Origin: Balamuthia mandrillaris
Lineage: Eukaryota > Discosea > Longamoebia > Balamuthiidae
DNA length: 64,000 nucleotides
Direction of reading: 5' to 3'
Assembly (NCBI GenBank): GCA_031835245.1
Contig: JAVKOQ010000100.1
Location: 62,001-126,000, forward strand
The translations under genes were made by a program, and so were the position numbers. Every line of letters starts with the position of its first letter. The first letter of the stretch is position 1. The notes below the pieces were generated by a model. The model had not been told where the DNA came from. It made no database searches and saw only the letters and a program-made list of their open reading frames with translations. Shown here in pieces: positions 11,852 through 23,872 of the stretch.

Positions 11852-13468
11852 TTATTGTGAGGAAAGCTCTTGCAGCAGCGGGTGCAGCCGCTCTAAGAGC
11901 TTCATTGCAATCCTCTCCCATCCGAAATACTCCAGAGCAAAGCGTCTGGGAACCTCCGGGTCATACCTCTCCACGATCCATCTCACCACCTGCTCCACTC
12001 TCTCCAAGTCCTCCGCCGTGACCTCCCATCCGGTCACACCCATCAGGTAATGCGCCCTCCAAACCGCAGCATCGATGCTCAAGATGAAGTTGCCACACAT
12101 CTGACTCTCGATGATGCTCAGCTCGTATCCGGAGACGATGGCGGAGGCCCACATCCATGAACGTTTCAACAGTTGGACGTACTCCACGAAAGGGATCTTG
12201 TCTGGATAGTGAACATCCGCAAAACGCTTGGCGGCAGGAGCTAAGAGTTCTCTTCCTCCCAGAACGACGATGGTCAGGTTTAGAAGTTCTCGCAGATGTT
12301 GAAGCGAGCGAAGAAAACGAGCATAGGGGCGCAGGTAGTATTCTTCCATGTGAAAGTCTTTGTTGACTACAGCCTCGATGACAATGAGAGGAGTGGGGTG
12401 CTTGGTGGTATTTTGCCGATGTGCAACTTTGGAAGATGAAGAGAGAGAAGCTGAGGTAGGAAAGAACTGTGGTTCTTTTGAGGAAAGGGAAGGATAGAAG
12501 GAGAAGATCTCTGCATCTGCTCCCCATGGAAGAAAATGTATTATTCTTTGCCTTCCTTCATGTGCTCTCTCGGATAGGTCGAACCAAGCTCTTGGACAGA
12601 GAATTCCCACGTTTGCTTCCTCAGGCAAATAATCATCAAGGCCACACGTTGTGTCGAAGTGAATGAAGTTGAAAACGAAGGGTGTCTCCTTCGAATGTCG
12701 AGCAGCAATCACTTCCCTCCCCGAGAACATTTGCAGAATCGCGAATTCAGCTACCGTCCTGCCAGGTGGAACACCAACCAGCTCTTCCTGGTCTGGTTCG
12801 CCCACAAAGTAAAAGTTGTCTTCTTTGACACATACCGCCTCGCTTTTTTCGTCGTTGTAAGCCGAGAGAACTTGTTTCCTCGGAAGAACTTTGGCAAGCG
12901 CTTTGGCAAGACCTTCCGCTGTTGTTGCTCCTGCGTTGTTGACACCTGCTTTCGGAAGGTTGCACTCTCTAACGACAGCCACCCGTGCCCCTGAACGGAT
13001 GAACTCGGGAAGCACATGCTCTGGTATGGGGCTTCGCATGAATGCCCTCCTGGCACGTTCAGCGGGCAGGAGAACAAGGTCGTCGGGGGATTGGATACGG
13101 CTCATGTCAGATCTTTTGTAAGGCACGAAGTAATGGTTGCGCCATTGTTTGTGGCGAGTATGCTTTTGTTCGCATGTGTAGAAGATGGACGGGGGTTGGC
13201 GAACCAGGGCCGACTGTTGGTTTGGTCCGTTCTCCCCGCCGTCGCTGGAACTTTCATCATTAACGGTGAACTCGTGCGAATCGCTGTTGTGTTCGTTGTC
13301 GTCTCCGCTTTCGCTGTCAACGTTCTGGTTTCTCTCACTGGCAGGAGAAAACATACCGTTGTTCGATCCACTAGAACGGGGCTGCATCAGGAAGGGCGCA
13401 CGCCAGTGAAAGACAACAAAAGCTTGCACAGCCAACAACAACAACACGACCTGCTTCCATGATGGCAT
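11852..13468 (-). CDS. Type II membrane glycosyltransferase-like protein, copy B
   Basis: A single exon encodes 538 residues from the ATG at 13468, chosen because the hydrophobic anchor (VVLLLLAVQAFVVFHW) follows it directly; an in-frame ATG at 13537 would add 23 charged residues. The layout matches copy A: short anchor, low-complexity stem (Ser, Asp, Asn), then the same catalytic-looking domain with LIVIEAVVN, LTIVVLGGREL and SGYELSIIESQMCG. The long acidic insert of copy A is much shorter here. It is likely Golgi-located and acts on glycans, by analogy with its fold only. The pair is a tandem duplication, diverged except for the converted tract. Confidence 0.7.
   Translation of the reverse strand: MPSWKQVVLLLLAVQAFVVFHWRAPFLMQPRSSGSNNGMFSPASERNQNVDSESGDDNEHNSDSHEFTVNDESSSDGGENGPNQQSALVRQPPSIFYTCEQKHTRHKQWRNHYFVPYKRSDMSRIQSPDDLVLLPAERARRAFMRSPIPEHVLPEFIRSGARVAVVRECNLPKAGVNNAGATTAEGLAKALAKVLPRKQVLSAYNDEKSEAVCVKEDNFYFVGEPDQEELVGVPPGRTVAEFAILQMFSGREVIAARHSKETPFVFNFIHFDTTCGLDDYLPEEANVGILCPRAWFDLSERAHEGRQRIIHFLPWGADAEIFSFYPSLSSKEPQFFPTSASLSSSSKVAHRQNTTKHPTPLIVIEAVVNKDFHMEEYYLRPYARFLRSLQHLRELLNLTIVVLGGRELLAPAAKRFADVHYPDKIPFVEYVQLLKRSWMWASAIVSGYELSIIESQMCGNFILSIDAAVWRAHYLMGVTGWEVTAEDLERVEQVVRWIVERYDPEVPRRFALEYFGWERIAMKLLERLHPLLQELSSQ
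11914..12193 (-). repeat. Near-identical tract shared with copy A
   Basis: Partner of 9576-9855. Both edges are sharp against diverged sequence. Confidence 0.85.
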
Positions 13469-13537
13469 CCGTTTTATTCTCCCCGTTTTTTTCTCCCCGT
13501 TCTTTCCTTCTTTTTTTTCTCCTCGAGGAAACGACAC

Positions 13538-14453
13538 CTTTGTTGCAAACCTTAAAATGGTTGGTTGATCTTTTTTTGAGCTTCATTTTAAAATAAAATC
13601 CTCAAATAGGTGCTTTGCTTGGAGGTCTTACTTGCTTCCACAGAGAAACGCTCTTCATCGAAACCGTTGAGCTCACAGCCAACTAATCATACAGAAGCAA
13701 GGAGAAGGAAAGAGAGTAATGCAGAAAGAAGAACAAGCAGAACGACAACAAGGTGAGAGAGGAAGGACAGAAGAACAGGAATAAAGGGAAAACGAAAGCA
13801 AGAATACGCACCGGTACCCTCCCCTCTTCGGAAGCCAGTTTTAATACAGAGGCTTCGGCCCGTGAAGGCATAATCCTTTTCTGGACAAAGACAATGGGAA
13901 CACAGAGTCCGGAGTGAAGGGTCCCAATATCAGTTGCCCGGGCCCCTACATGCCCTCGTCCCTCATATCCTCGCCGAAACTCAGCTCACAATAAGGGACT
14001 AAAGCAATGTTTCGTGAGTACGTTTTGCAAAGGGGACTGCGAGCCCATCCAATTGCCTACCTCTGCTACTTCCCGTTTCTTCTGGCTTTGCCCCACCCAC
14101 ACGATCATTATCCTATTCGTGTCGTCTTGGCTCGTGGCTTTCTCCTTCTTGTGTAGCAGTCCTTTGGGCCTTAAAGGTGGTGCAGGTGGGTGAGCAGTTG
14201 CTGGTACACCGTGCCGCCAATCCGGGGACCCACAAGTTTCGTAAATGGAGCACTGTTAATGAGAGAATCTGCCTGAGAACCGCACTACATTGGTGAAGCG
14301 AATGACCCAGTGGAGGGACTGAACGGTTGTGTTTTTAACGAAAAAAAACACTCAAGGGGTGGTTTAAAAGTCTTCTTCTTTTTTTTTTTTGTTTATCTCA
14401 CCTTGTCTTTTGAGCTTTTGCGTTACTCCGCACAACAGCGAAACAACAGCGGA
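13538..14453. other. Intergenic; promoter of the FG-GAP gene
   Basis: No gene found. The last 180 bp before 14454 resemble the region upstream of the inverted FG-GAP copy at 41756-41940, with shared blocks such as CATTGGTGAAG, ACTGAAC, AACACTCAAGG, GTGGTTTAAA and the stretch just before the ATG. This points to a duplicated promoter. Confidence 0.5.
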
Positions 14454-16021
14454 ATGCCAGCTCCCGGCCCGTTCTTCCTCTGCCTTTCCTTGCTCTGCTC
14501 CTCCCTGCTCTTCTTCCCTGCCCCCGCAAGAGGGCAAACCTTCCAGGCGGTCGACACCGGAGTTGCGTTCCCTGACGGAGCTCCTGTGTTCATGGGTGTA
14601 AGCGGAAGCATGACATGGGTGGACGTGGACCAGGACGGCCTCCTTGATGTTTTCTTTTTAGGAACCCATCGACCGATGTTCACGGAGGCCTCCTTGCTGT
14701 TCCACAACGACGGCAACTGGACCTTCTCCGAGATCACCCACCAGGCCTTTTCGGACAGTTCTCTCCCGAGGGACCTTCCTGGGCAAGCCAGATGGGCAGA
14801 CTTCAACCAGGACGGCTTCCCCGACCTGCTTGTCTTCAGCAGCGAGAGCCACACCGAGAAGTTTGTCAAAGTGTGGAAGAACAATCGAGGAGCCAACTTC
14901 ACGGAGGTGACCACGGAATTGCTTCCTGCTCTCTCCGTCTGCCAGTCCTCCTGGTGCTGGTTGGAATGGGGAGACTTTGATGGGGATGACCTCGTGGACC
15001 TCTTTCTTTCGGTGAGGAATGATGCCAAGACGGTGTTCCTCAACGATGGGAATGAACCCACCACCTTCACCACGGAGGTGGATGTCACCTCCGCCTTCGG
15101 AGGAGCGTACCACGCATATGTGGGAGAAGTGCGTGTGGTGGACTTCGATGGGGATGGCGATGATGACATCTTTTGGGTGATGGCCGGAGCCACTCGTTTG
15201 TATCGCAGCAACGGGGATGGGAGCTTCACGGATGCAACCAACAGTCTCATCGCAGGTTCTTTGCCTGACCTCCACCATGGCAGCGCAGACTGGGGAGACA
15301 TTAATGGGGACCAACGCTTGGACTTTGTGGTCTGTGGCGAGGAAGGCCAGGTGTTCTCGGCAGTGTTTCAGCAATCGGAGGAAGGGCAGTTCAGGGATGC
15401 CACCACAGAGCTCTTTTTCCGGAGGACTCTTGCCGCAAGTGTATCGCTGTTCCGCCCGGTTTGTGGACTCCGATGGAGATGGTCTTCTGGACTTGGCCAT
15501 CACTGGGGAAGATGGCGAGTCCATTCAACGTGGAGGATTGTTTAGAAACCGTGGGTCTTGGTTTGAAGGTTTGTTGCCTTCCCTTCTCTTGTTTTTCTAT
15601 TCTCCCTTCTGTGTGCTTTGTTGTGTTTGGACAAGAATGGGTGGTAATCTTGTGTTTCTTTTCTGATGGATGCATCACAGACGTGACCAACTTGGAGTTT
15701 GACGGCGATCAAGTCCCACTTCCACGTCAACCATATGGTAAGATAGCGTGGGTGGACGTGGATGGCAATCGCTCTCCTGACTACGCCGCCATCGACCAGT
15801 CCGGCCTCCAGCTGTGGAGGAACACTCGATTCTTCCCTGAAGATGAAAGCTCCTCCCTCTCCTCTTCTTCTTCTTCCTCCTCCTCCTCCTCCACTTCCTC
15901 CACTTCTTCTTCTGGGAGCTCCTTCTCTGCAGACTCTTCATCTTCCACGTCTGATGATGATGGGGATTCCGATAAAAGCGAGTCTTCGTCGACTTCATTT
16001 CGCCGTCCGACATTGTGGTGA
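14454..16021 (+). CDS. Secreted FG-GAP/VCBS seven-bladed propeller protein, copy 1
   Basis: Exons 14454-15568 and 15681-16021 with one GT-AG intron. A cleavable signal peptide (LCLSLLCSSLLFFPAPARG) is followed by seven calcium-loop repeats of the D-x-D-x-D-G-x-x-D type: DVDQDGLLD, DFNQDGFPD, DFDGDDLVD, DFDGDGDDD, DINGDQRLD, DSDGDGLLD and DVDGNRSPD. Seven blades match an integrin-alpha-like beta-propeller. The C terminus is a Ser/Asp-rich tail. Role: probably an extracellular adhesion or ligand-binding protein. The frame shifts by one base in a T/C run near 15415 relative to copy 2, so blade 6 lies in another frame. This is either a real lesion or a homopolymer sequencing error. The paralogue at 40182-41755 is inverted. 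Confidence 0.8.
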
Positions 16022-16298
16022 GGAAGACGGCACGGTTAGCTTGTTTCCTTTTTTTTGTGTCGTTAGATACATCTCTAGTCTTACGATGAACTAGTTTTTT
16101 CTGTTCTTGTGTTTCTTCCACGAACCAACAAAAATATTGCTTCAGTTGGTCTTGAACCTCTGCAACCTACAGGTGAGGTACAGCCCCATCCTATCTGCTC
16201 TCCTCCGAGGATCCGACCCCATCAGAGGTGGAGTGCTCTAGAACAACAGAGAAGGAAAAACAAACTTTTGTTTCATATTTTTAAACTCAAAATAGTGT
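16022..16298. other. Convergent 3' region
   Basis: Lies between the stops of the FG-GAP gene and VPS53; no gene seen. Confidence 0.5.
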
Positions 16299-19200
16299 TT
16301 ATTTATTGTTGTTTCTTCTCAAACCGCCCAAAGACCGCGGCAGGCTGTAGGAACTGTACTGCTCCATCAGGGACTTGAAGAAGGTGCCGCCCTCCTCCTT
16401 CTTCATGCCCTTGAGCTCCATGACCCGCTGGAAGTCCGCCTCGGAGCCGCCGACCACCAAGGCCCGGTAAGTCTCCAGCAAGCTCTCCTGCGGGGTCATG
16501 ACGATCTTGAGCAGCGTCTCCGCCTTCCCGATCCCCTTGTTGACCTGCTTGACGTAGGTCTTGGGGGCGGTGCCGCCCATGCGGCCCATGGTGGGCACCT
16601 CGATGAGGGCCTTCTTGATGGTGGTGATGTCGAAGAGCATCTGCTCGGCGCCGATCTCGCTGATCTGCTTGCACTTGTAGATGTTTTCTATCAAACGAGG
16701 AATGAAGGAACTTGTTTTTGTTTGTTGCATGAGTTGGTTGGGTTTTAAGAGAAAGTTTGGACAAGAAAAAGAAAAAAGAAAAAGAAAAAGAGAAAGAAAA
16801 AGAAAGATAAGAAAAGAGAAGAAGAGAAGAGAAGAAAAACGTACTAAATGAACTGATTACAAAAATGTTGAAAGTGCACATCCACCTTTCCACCGGCCCC
16901 CAAGCCTCCTAGTCCTCCTCCACCTCCGCCTCCGCTCGCTCCTCCGCTCTTGCTCAGCCACGTGCGATAAAGCGGTATAGTCTCTGAGAGGACCGTCAGG
17001 ATGTGGGTGACGTACGCCGATTGATCTCCAACGGCCTCCCATGTGGCCCAACTCATTTTGGTCATCTCAGCGAGGGCCGGCTCCAGTTTGCCTTCTAAGC
17101 CGCGCACAAGTACTTTGCTTGAATGCGCTAATACGCTGATTGTTTTTGTGCAAGAGCGAAAAATAAGAAAGAAAGAAAGAAAGAAAGAAATAACAAGGAG
17201 AGAAGGAATCTTACTCTTCAAAAGCTTCTCGTTGTTCCGTCAAGTCGATGTTATCAACAAAAGCAGGATCGATAAGTTTGATTACAGTATCGGACATTGA
17301 TGATGTTGTGTTGGCGCAGTATTCCGCGGTGTTGAGGATCAAAAGGGTCATTCTTTGCTCCGCGTTTGAAAGAGCAATGTAGTCCGCATTACTTTTATCA
17401 CTATATTTGTACAAGGACAGGGATGAACAAAAAGCAAACAAATGAGAAAACAAGTGATAAATACGAACACAGCTGAAAGTTTAGCATCCAAAGCTTTGGC
17501 ATACTGCGACAGGAACTTCTTGTACAGTCGATAAAGGTCGAAGAAAGGTTGTCCTTTGCTGAGAGCATTGCACTCCTTCATGATCTTGTAAAAGTCATGA
17601 ATCATGTCGGTGGCACTACGGGCCACTTTGCTAATGGAACTCATTAATTCGTCGTCATCCTCTTCGTCCATGTCTCCTTCTATGTCCCACTTCTCCTCTT
17701 CCAGGCGGCGCTTCATCTCGCGCTCCATTCTTGTGTTGAGATGGTCGATAAAGATGCTCAAATAGGGCTCAAAACTGGCAGATATGACTCCTAAAATAAT
17801 TTGTAGAAGGTTAAAACAGCACAACGATATGCAACGACGGAAATAACTGAAACAAGCCAGTACAATGAAAGAATAGAAGCGTACCTTTGAATTGATGAGG
17901 ACCATCTGCAGTAAGAGTTTGGGCGGAGACAATAGGAGCCATGCCGGGTTGTCCCCCCGTTCTTTTCTCTTTCTGTTTTGCCAATTTTTGCTGGAAACGA
18001 CGAAGCCGTCTCTTGATAGCTTCAGCCGAGTTCGGATTCAATTCAGTCTCATCCTCCATATCGTCATCATCGCCTATCTCGTTTGCTCCTTTCCCTTCGT
18101 CTGCATTTTCGCCTCCGTTCTCCCCATCTGCCAAAACTGCTGCTCTCATCTCCGCTGATGCGAATATCTATTGTATTTAAACCAATAATAAAGTTATAAG
18201 AAAGAAAAAAGAACAGGAATAGCAGAGAAGAAGCGAAAGAAGCGAGGAGAGCTACACAACACGAGCGCAGGAGAGGGAGGGAGAGCAAAGAACCTGCGGA
18301 ACTCTAGAAACAAAGCGTTTGGACAATTTGAACTCAAAATCCAAAGTTCGTTTCATAACGGCAGTCAACAACTCCACACCCAGGGTAGTGGCGTTTCTTT
18401 CCAAAATGTCGGTGAGGTGTTGTCTCGTAATTCTACAAAATTGTTGACAGATTACTTGGTCCATATTCCAGCCCAGAGGAAAGATGCGCGCAAACTGTTG
18501 GTCGTAGTACTGAAGCTCTTGCCATAGCCACTCGAAACGTCGTTCGGTGTATTCCAGCCGATCTGATTTGCCACCAGAGCCAGAAGCGAAGGCCATTTCA
18601 TAGTCTCGAAGCTGCTGTTTGGCGAACCATTCTATAAACTCTTCTCTGAGTAATGAGAGTTGATTTGTTAGTTCGTAATTTTAGAGAATGAAGGAACAAG
18701 TAAGCAAACAAACTTGGCTTCCGAGCCTAGAGCATCGACCACAAAACAAGCTTCTGTGAGGTTCATCGCATTGCTGATATGTTCTCTTCCCTTGCTGTCC
18801 CAAAGGTAAGTGATTGCAATCGCAAAGATAACAACACGACAAACCTGGCTCCCTCGAACTCCTTGTAGATCTGTTCATGCAAGCCCTGCTTTATCGCAGT
18901 CACCTTCTCATTCAAGGCCGCGATCTTGGGGACCGTCCTATACTGCTGGAAATGGGCCGTGGATAGCTCCGTGATGGCCTCCAGCAGGTTGCCCACCTCC
19001 CTGTACTGCCTCTTGTGGCTCATGACCTCCAGCTGGTCCACGCTCGACACCAGCATGTCCAGGCGCTTCAGGGCGGTGATGGTGGCCGTGAGGTGGCGTT
19101 TGGCAAAGTCCAGGCTCTTGATGTCGCGGCAGATGTCCTGAACCATGCGCTCCGACTCGGCGGCCTTGCGGCGGATGTCATGGATCTTGGAGAAGAGCTC

Positions 19201-19449
19201 CTGAATGCTGTCCTTGGCTTGATGAAGGTCTTCACCTATGTTTCCTGCTCCACTTGCTTGCAGAGATGTGGAGTGAGAAGAAGAAGAGGAGGAGTTCGAC
19301 TGGTTGCGGATCTCGCGAAGGATGGTTTCGTCGGTTTGGTTGATCTTGAGCTTGAGGCGGGAGATAGCTTTGTCCACGTCTACCAATGACTGTTCTGTTT
19401 TGTTCAACAGGTGTTTTTGTATGTGTTATTAGAGCAAAAGAAAAGCAGA

Positions 19450-19499
<50 letters not shown>

Positions 19500-19861
19500 A
19501 AGCAGGAGAAGCAGGAGAAGAGAGAACAAGAAGAGAGATGCTGAAGAAAAACGAGTGGGTGGAAGGAGAGAAATAGCAAGTGCATACCATTGGGGAACAT
19601 GTGGTTGATGTAGTCGACAGGATCAAAGTCAGGGGCGTCCAAAGGGTCATTGCTGGGCAAGATCTCAGTGATGGCGGCGTGCAGCTCTGGCGTGAACCAC
19701 TTTTGCAGGCTCTGTTGCATCAACCTCTCGCCTGCCTCTTCCGCTGGCACCTTTGCTTTGGCCTCCCCCTCGATCCCTTCCGTCCTCTTCTTTTTCTTCT
19801 TCGTGCTGGCCGCAGCGCCGTTCCCACCTGCAGTCTTTGGTGTCGTCGTCGTCGTGGCCAT
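16299..19861 (-). CDS. VPS53: VPS53, GARP/EARP vesicle-tethering subunit
   Basis: Nine exons (19588-19861, 18845-19394, 18714-18794, 18294-18645, 17885-18167, 17469-17790, 17215-17400, 16845-17117, 16299-16710) close in frame as 910 residues, a little longer than animal VPS53. Family signatures appear in order: PVDYINHMFPN joined to EQSL; the coiled-coil block KRHLTATITALKRLDMLV followed by RRQY-like KRQYREVGNLL; EEFIEWFAKQQLRDY; RIFPLGWNMDQ; the mid block GVISASFEPYLSIFI; and the C-terminal FIPRLIENIYKCKQI with GAEQMLFD. VPS53 is a rod-like CATCHR subunit that tethers endosome-derived vesicles at the trans-Golgi. Gly-rich and acidic low-complexity inserts are extra. The last exon and part of exon 2 use strongly GC-ending codons while the middle exons do not. 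The donor of exon 6 is the least certain junction. Confidence 0.92.
19456..19493 (-). repeat. CT/GA microsatellite in VPS53 intron 1
   Basis: Pure GA on the plus strand, so CT on the coding strand. Confidence 0.9.
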
Positions 19862-19906
19862 CTTTCTTTCTTTCTTTTCAAATCTTCCTTTTTCTTCTTT
19901 TTAGTA

Positions 19907-19939
19907 TGTCGACATTTAAGAAGCGAAAAAATGTCGACA
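19907..19939 (-). promoter_or_regulatory. Two TGTCGACA palindromes upstream of VPS53
   Basis: Perfect TGTCGACA at 19907-19914 and 19932-19939, 46 and 71 bp upstream of the ATG. The same 8-mer or its TGACGACA variant lies upstream of several other genes in the window. Confidence 0.5.
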
Positions 19940-20889
19940 TTTTTTTTTCCTTCAAAGGTGTCTGTCTAAGCGGACAGGGGATTCTCATTTAAAAGCATAA
20001 GAGCAAAGAACAAGAAGTAGAAAAAAAGACAACAAAATAAAGAGACAAAGAAAGAAAGACAAAGAACAAGAGAGAGAAAGAAAGAGAATAAGAGACAAAG
20101 AAAGAAAAAAAAAGAAAAAAGAAAAGAAAGAGAACAAAATAAAGAAAGGAAGAAAAAGAACAAAAGAAAGAGAAAAAGAGAGAGAGAGAGAAAGAAAAAG
20201 AGAGAGAGAGAGAGAGAAAGAAAGAAAAGAAAAAAGAAAGAGTATAGTCCAGGTCATATTCACCCAGTTTCAAACCTTTCATAAATAATAACAGTCACAG
20301 TACCTCATAGCCCTTCAAGTTAAAGGGTAAAAGGCAAGTCATGCTGGACCTGGAGTGATACACAAGTTAGTGAGTCTTTAGATTCAAGTCATAATGAACT
20401 TGCCAAACTGTCACAACTACTAAAAGTTAAAAAAAAAATAAAAAAAAGAAAAATAAAAGAAAAGAAAAAACAAGAATAAAGAACACTAAACATATGTTTT
20501 AAACTAAATATTAAATAAATAGTTTAAGATTGACAAAAGACAATTAAGTTTATTATAAAAGTGATAAACAATTGAATAATCTTACTTACATTAATCATTA
20601 CTATTTTTACTTTACTCTTCTTTTTCATTTTTCTCTTTTGTTGTGATGTTGAACACTAAATAAGTATGCTTGAATATAGCTAACTTGATAATAGAGAATT
20701 GGGAAGAAAAAGGAAGAGCAGATGATATAAATTGTTGTTTAACCCCAATCCAAGTTGAGTAATGTGGTTTTATTAAGACTATAAAGTATTAAGATGTTGA
20801 ATAATGCTTTCTTTTTCATTGTCAACTTCTTGCTTTTGTGCTAGCATAGGCCATATACCCAGTAGAGGGATGCAAATTGATGACACTGT
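19940..20889. other. Purine-rich tract and AT-rich spacer
   Basis: Positions 19995-20245 are almost pure purine on the plus strand (GAAA/GA mixtures). From 20280 on the sequence becomes AT-rich with no gene visible up to the retroelement fossil. Confidence 0.6.
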
Positions 20890-23872
20890 TTTCTTCTTTG
20901 GTGTAGACAAATTATTAAGGCGTCGATGGTGACCAAGGCGTATCAGTACCCTTCGGCCGTCAAGGGCAACTCACTGATCAGGTCCATGCAGACCAACTCG
21001 CCTGGCTCGTTAGCAATGATGTGACCCAACGGCCCGTCGGCTTTCTTCCGCGGAGCCCTCGCCTCCTGGCATTCCACACAGCCCTTGACCCAACGTTCCA
21101 CATCTTTGTGAATTCCAGGCCACCAGTACTGCGTGATGAGGCGGGAGTACATCTTCGTAAGGCCGAAATGCCCACCCGTAGGAACATCGTGGAACTGACG
21201 AAGTATCTCGTTCCTAAGCTCCTTGGGCACGATTTGTTGGACGGTAGCTTGTTTGACCTTGGCTTTATCAGGCCAAATCGCGCGTAATAAATGTCCGTCT
21301 TGAAGGAAGCACTGCTCCATGAGTGCCAACTGACGGGGTGTCTTGCGTTGACATGCCTCCTCGTTGCCTTCAATGGCTTCAACGATCCATGAAAATTCAT
21401 CGTCGTTACGCAGCAGCTCAAGCCATGAGTCGGAATCCAACTCCATATCCGGTAAAACCTGCGGGGAGCCATTTTCTTGTGACTGTATCCCACGGTCGTC
21501 TTCGTCGTCTGACTGGCTGCCTTCCCCTCCGTCTGCGAAAGTAACCTGCTTGCGGTTCTTCGGACGAGTAACAGTGTTGACTGCACCGAGAGCGAACGGT
21601 TCACGGCTGAGACTATCGGCATTGGAATGTTCCTTCCCTGGTCGGTGGGTAACTCGGACGTGGCCGAATTCCTGCAGCTTGGCAATCCACCTCGCCAACT
21701 TGCCCGAAGGGTTCTTCTGGGAGAACAGCCATTGCAGAGCAGAATGGTCAGTAACGACACATTCTAACTGCTGAAGAACATAATGTCTCCAATGCTGTAG
21801 GAAGAAGACAACGGCGTAAGCCTCCTTCTCCGTGGCGCTCCAATTGAGCTGCGGACCAGAAAGCTTCTTGCTACCGTAGGCTACAACATGGTATAGCCCA
21901 TCCTCTCCTTTCTGCTCCAGAGTTCCCCCGATGGCGTAATCGCTGGCATCACAGCAGATCCGAAAGTCCTTTTCAGCATCAGGATAGGCAAGGACAGGAG
22001 AACTGATCAGAGCCTCCTTTATCCCTTGGAAAGCCTTTTCCTGCTCGTCGCTCCACACGAACTTCGTTTTGGGGCTCGTGAGGTCGGTGAGGGGCTTCAC
22101 CATCTCAGCGAGATGATGGATAAACTTGCGATAGTAGTTTGCAAGTCCAAGGAAGCTTTGTAGTTGCTTCCTGGTGGTAGGGCGTGGGCAATCTTGCACC
22201 GCCTTGACCTTGCTCTGTACTGGGCTAATTCCATCGCTAGACACCATGTGTCCAAGGTACTCCATCGTCTCCTTCACGAAGGCGCATTTGTTGACCTTCA
22301 CGTAGAGTCGATACTCACGGAGACGCTCAAAGACCTTGCGTAAGTGAACGAGGTGGTCCTCAAATGTCTTAGAAAAAACGATGAGGTCGTCAATATGACA
22401 CCAAGAAAACTTCCGCTTGAATTCGCCGAAGATCTCGTCCATTCCTCGTTGGAACGTAGCCGGAGCGTTAGTAGGTCCGAAGGGCATAACCACAGGCTCA
22501 AACTGACCGGATTTCGTAACGAAGGCACATATTTGCGGTGCGTTCCTCCATAAGGAAGTGCCAATAACCGCACGCTAAGTCGAATTTGGATCGGAACTTG
22601 GAGCCGTGGAGGCAATTCAGTCCGTCCTCAACGTTAGGCATTGGGTAGGAATCCTTCACCGTACGTTTGTTTAGCTCTCTGTAGTCGATACAGAATCGTG
22701 GCTTTCCGTCCTTCTTGATGACGATGATCACAGGGTGTGCCCATTCGCTGACAGATTTGCGAATGACGCCCATAAGTAGCATGTCGTCCGTGGCAGCATC
22801 GATGGTCTCCTGAACCTTGGCGCTGACCTTGTGAGGCTTCACACGGATGGGGGTATAATCCGTTAGGACTATCTTGTGGGGTGGAAGTTTGACACTTCCC
22901 GGCTCAGGAAGCTTGTAGCAGAAGACGTCCTTGTATTCAAGGGCCAGCACTAGAAGCCGTGCTTTCTGCCCAATATCCAGGTCCGCGTCGTTCACGAGCT
23001 CTCTCAAGCCCGTCATTACCTCTTCCTCGGTAGGAAGCTCCACCGGGTAGATAACGTCCACGACGTCTAGGGTCTCCTTTGTGACTGAGGTGCACACTCG
23101 GTCATCATCAGAGTCACCAGACGAACCGTCCACAGGTTTGCTCTCAGCGAGAAGTAACCAGTGTCGTCGTGCTTCCAAAATATCCCAGCCAATAAGAAGA
23201 TCGTGCGGCATCGGATCATCCTCTGCCAAGACAGCAACGGTTGCCTTGACGTTCTCGCGAGTAGGCGTCCGAAAACGAAGAGCGACGTAACCCTTCGGCT
23301 TCACTTCATGGCCAGTAGCACTTCTCCACATATCCCCGTTATGAGGCTACTAATTTTCACTCCTTTGGGTAGAGGTGTTTGTCGGACGAAGCTATCGGTG
23401 GCACAGGAGTCCAGCGCGGCCTCGATTGTCCTTCCTCCGGAGATCTTCATAGACATCCTCGGTAGACAACGCGCGTTCTTGACGACAATATTCGTCGATC
23501 CTGTCCTTCCACCAGCACTGTCCTTCTGGGCCGGTGCCTGGCTTTGGCTTCCAGACTTGCCCTTTGTGTCCCGCAAAGTACCGCCAAAAGTATCCTTCTT
23601 CTTACTTTGGTCGACACGTTTCTTTTCCGAGCCCTCTCTTGTCCAGTGCTCTCTCGACTTGCAGTTGTAGCAAAAGGGTCGTTTCTTCTTCCCATCATTG
23701 CCCGAACTGCTGTCTTTGTTGTTCTTATCCCGTCGAGAGCTCCTTGACCGATGGTCACGCTCTTCTTCGCGTGCTGTCGTCCTTCCCAGGTCCGGAGACA
23801 TTCCTTCAGCGGGAGGACATTGCTAATATGGCTGATGCCCTGAACCTCGCGAGAGACTGTCAACATAACCAA
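20890..23872 (-). mobile_element. Ty3/Gypsy-type LTR retroelement fossil, incomplete
   Basis: Recognisable parts in order are a gag zinc-knuckle region, aspartic protease, reverse transcriptase (CRYEIRS-like palm and the catalytic region), RNase H and the start of integrase with its zinc-binding motif. The domain order protease-RT-RNase H-integrase is that of Ty3/Gypsy. The element is broken in at least three places and stops inside the integrase. I saw no LTRs or target duplication at either end, so it is a truncated relic. Long stretches still read open, which suggests a moderate rather than ancient age. Confidence 0.85.

Noticed and set aside
14423-15524. Long antisense ORFs across both FG-GAP copies (also 40377-41786)
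   Set aside because: Mirror frames of a strongly coding, GC-rich sequence; the sense strand has the signal peptide and calcium loops.
19995-20245. A minus-strand gene in the purine-rich tract
   Set aside because: All frames are Phe/Ser/Leu runs of simple repeat with no start context or splice signals.
20890-23872. LTRs at the ends of the Ty3/Gypsy fossil
   Set aside because: I compared the flanks by eye and saw no repeated ends; the element is truncated on both sides.
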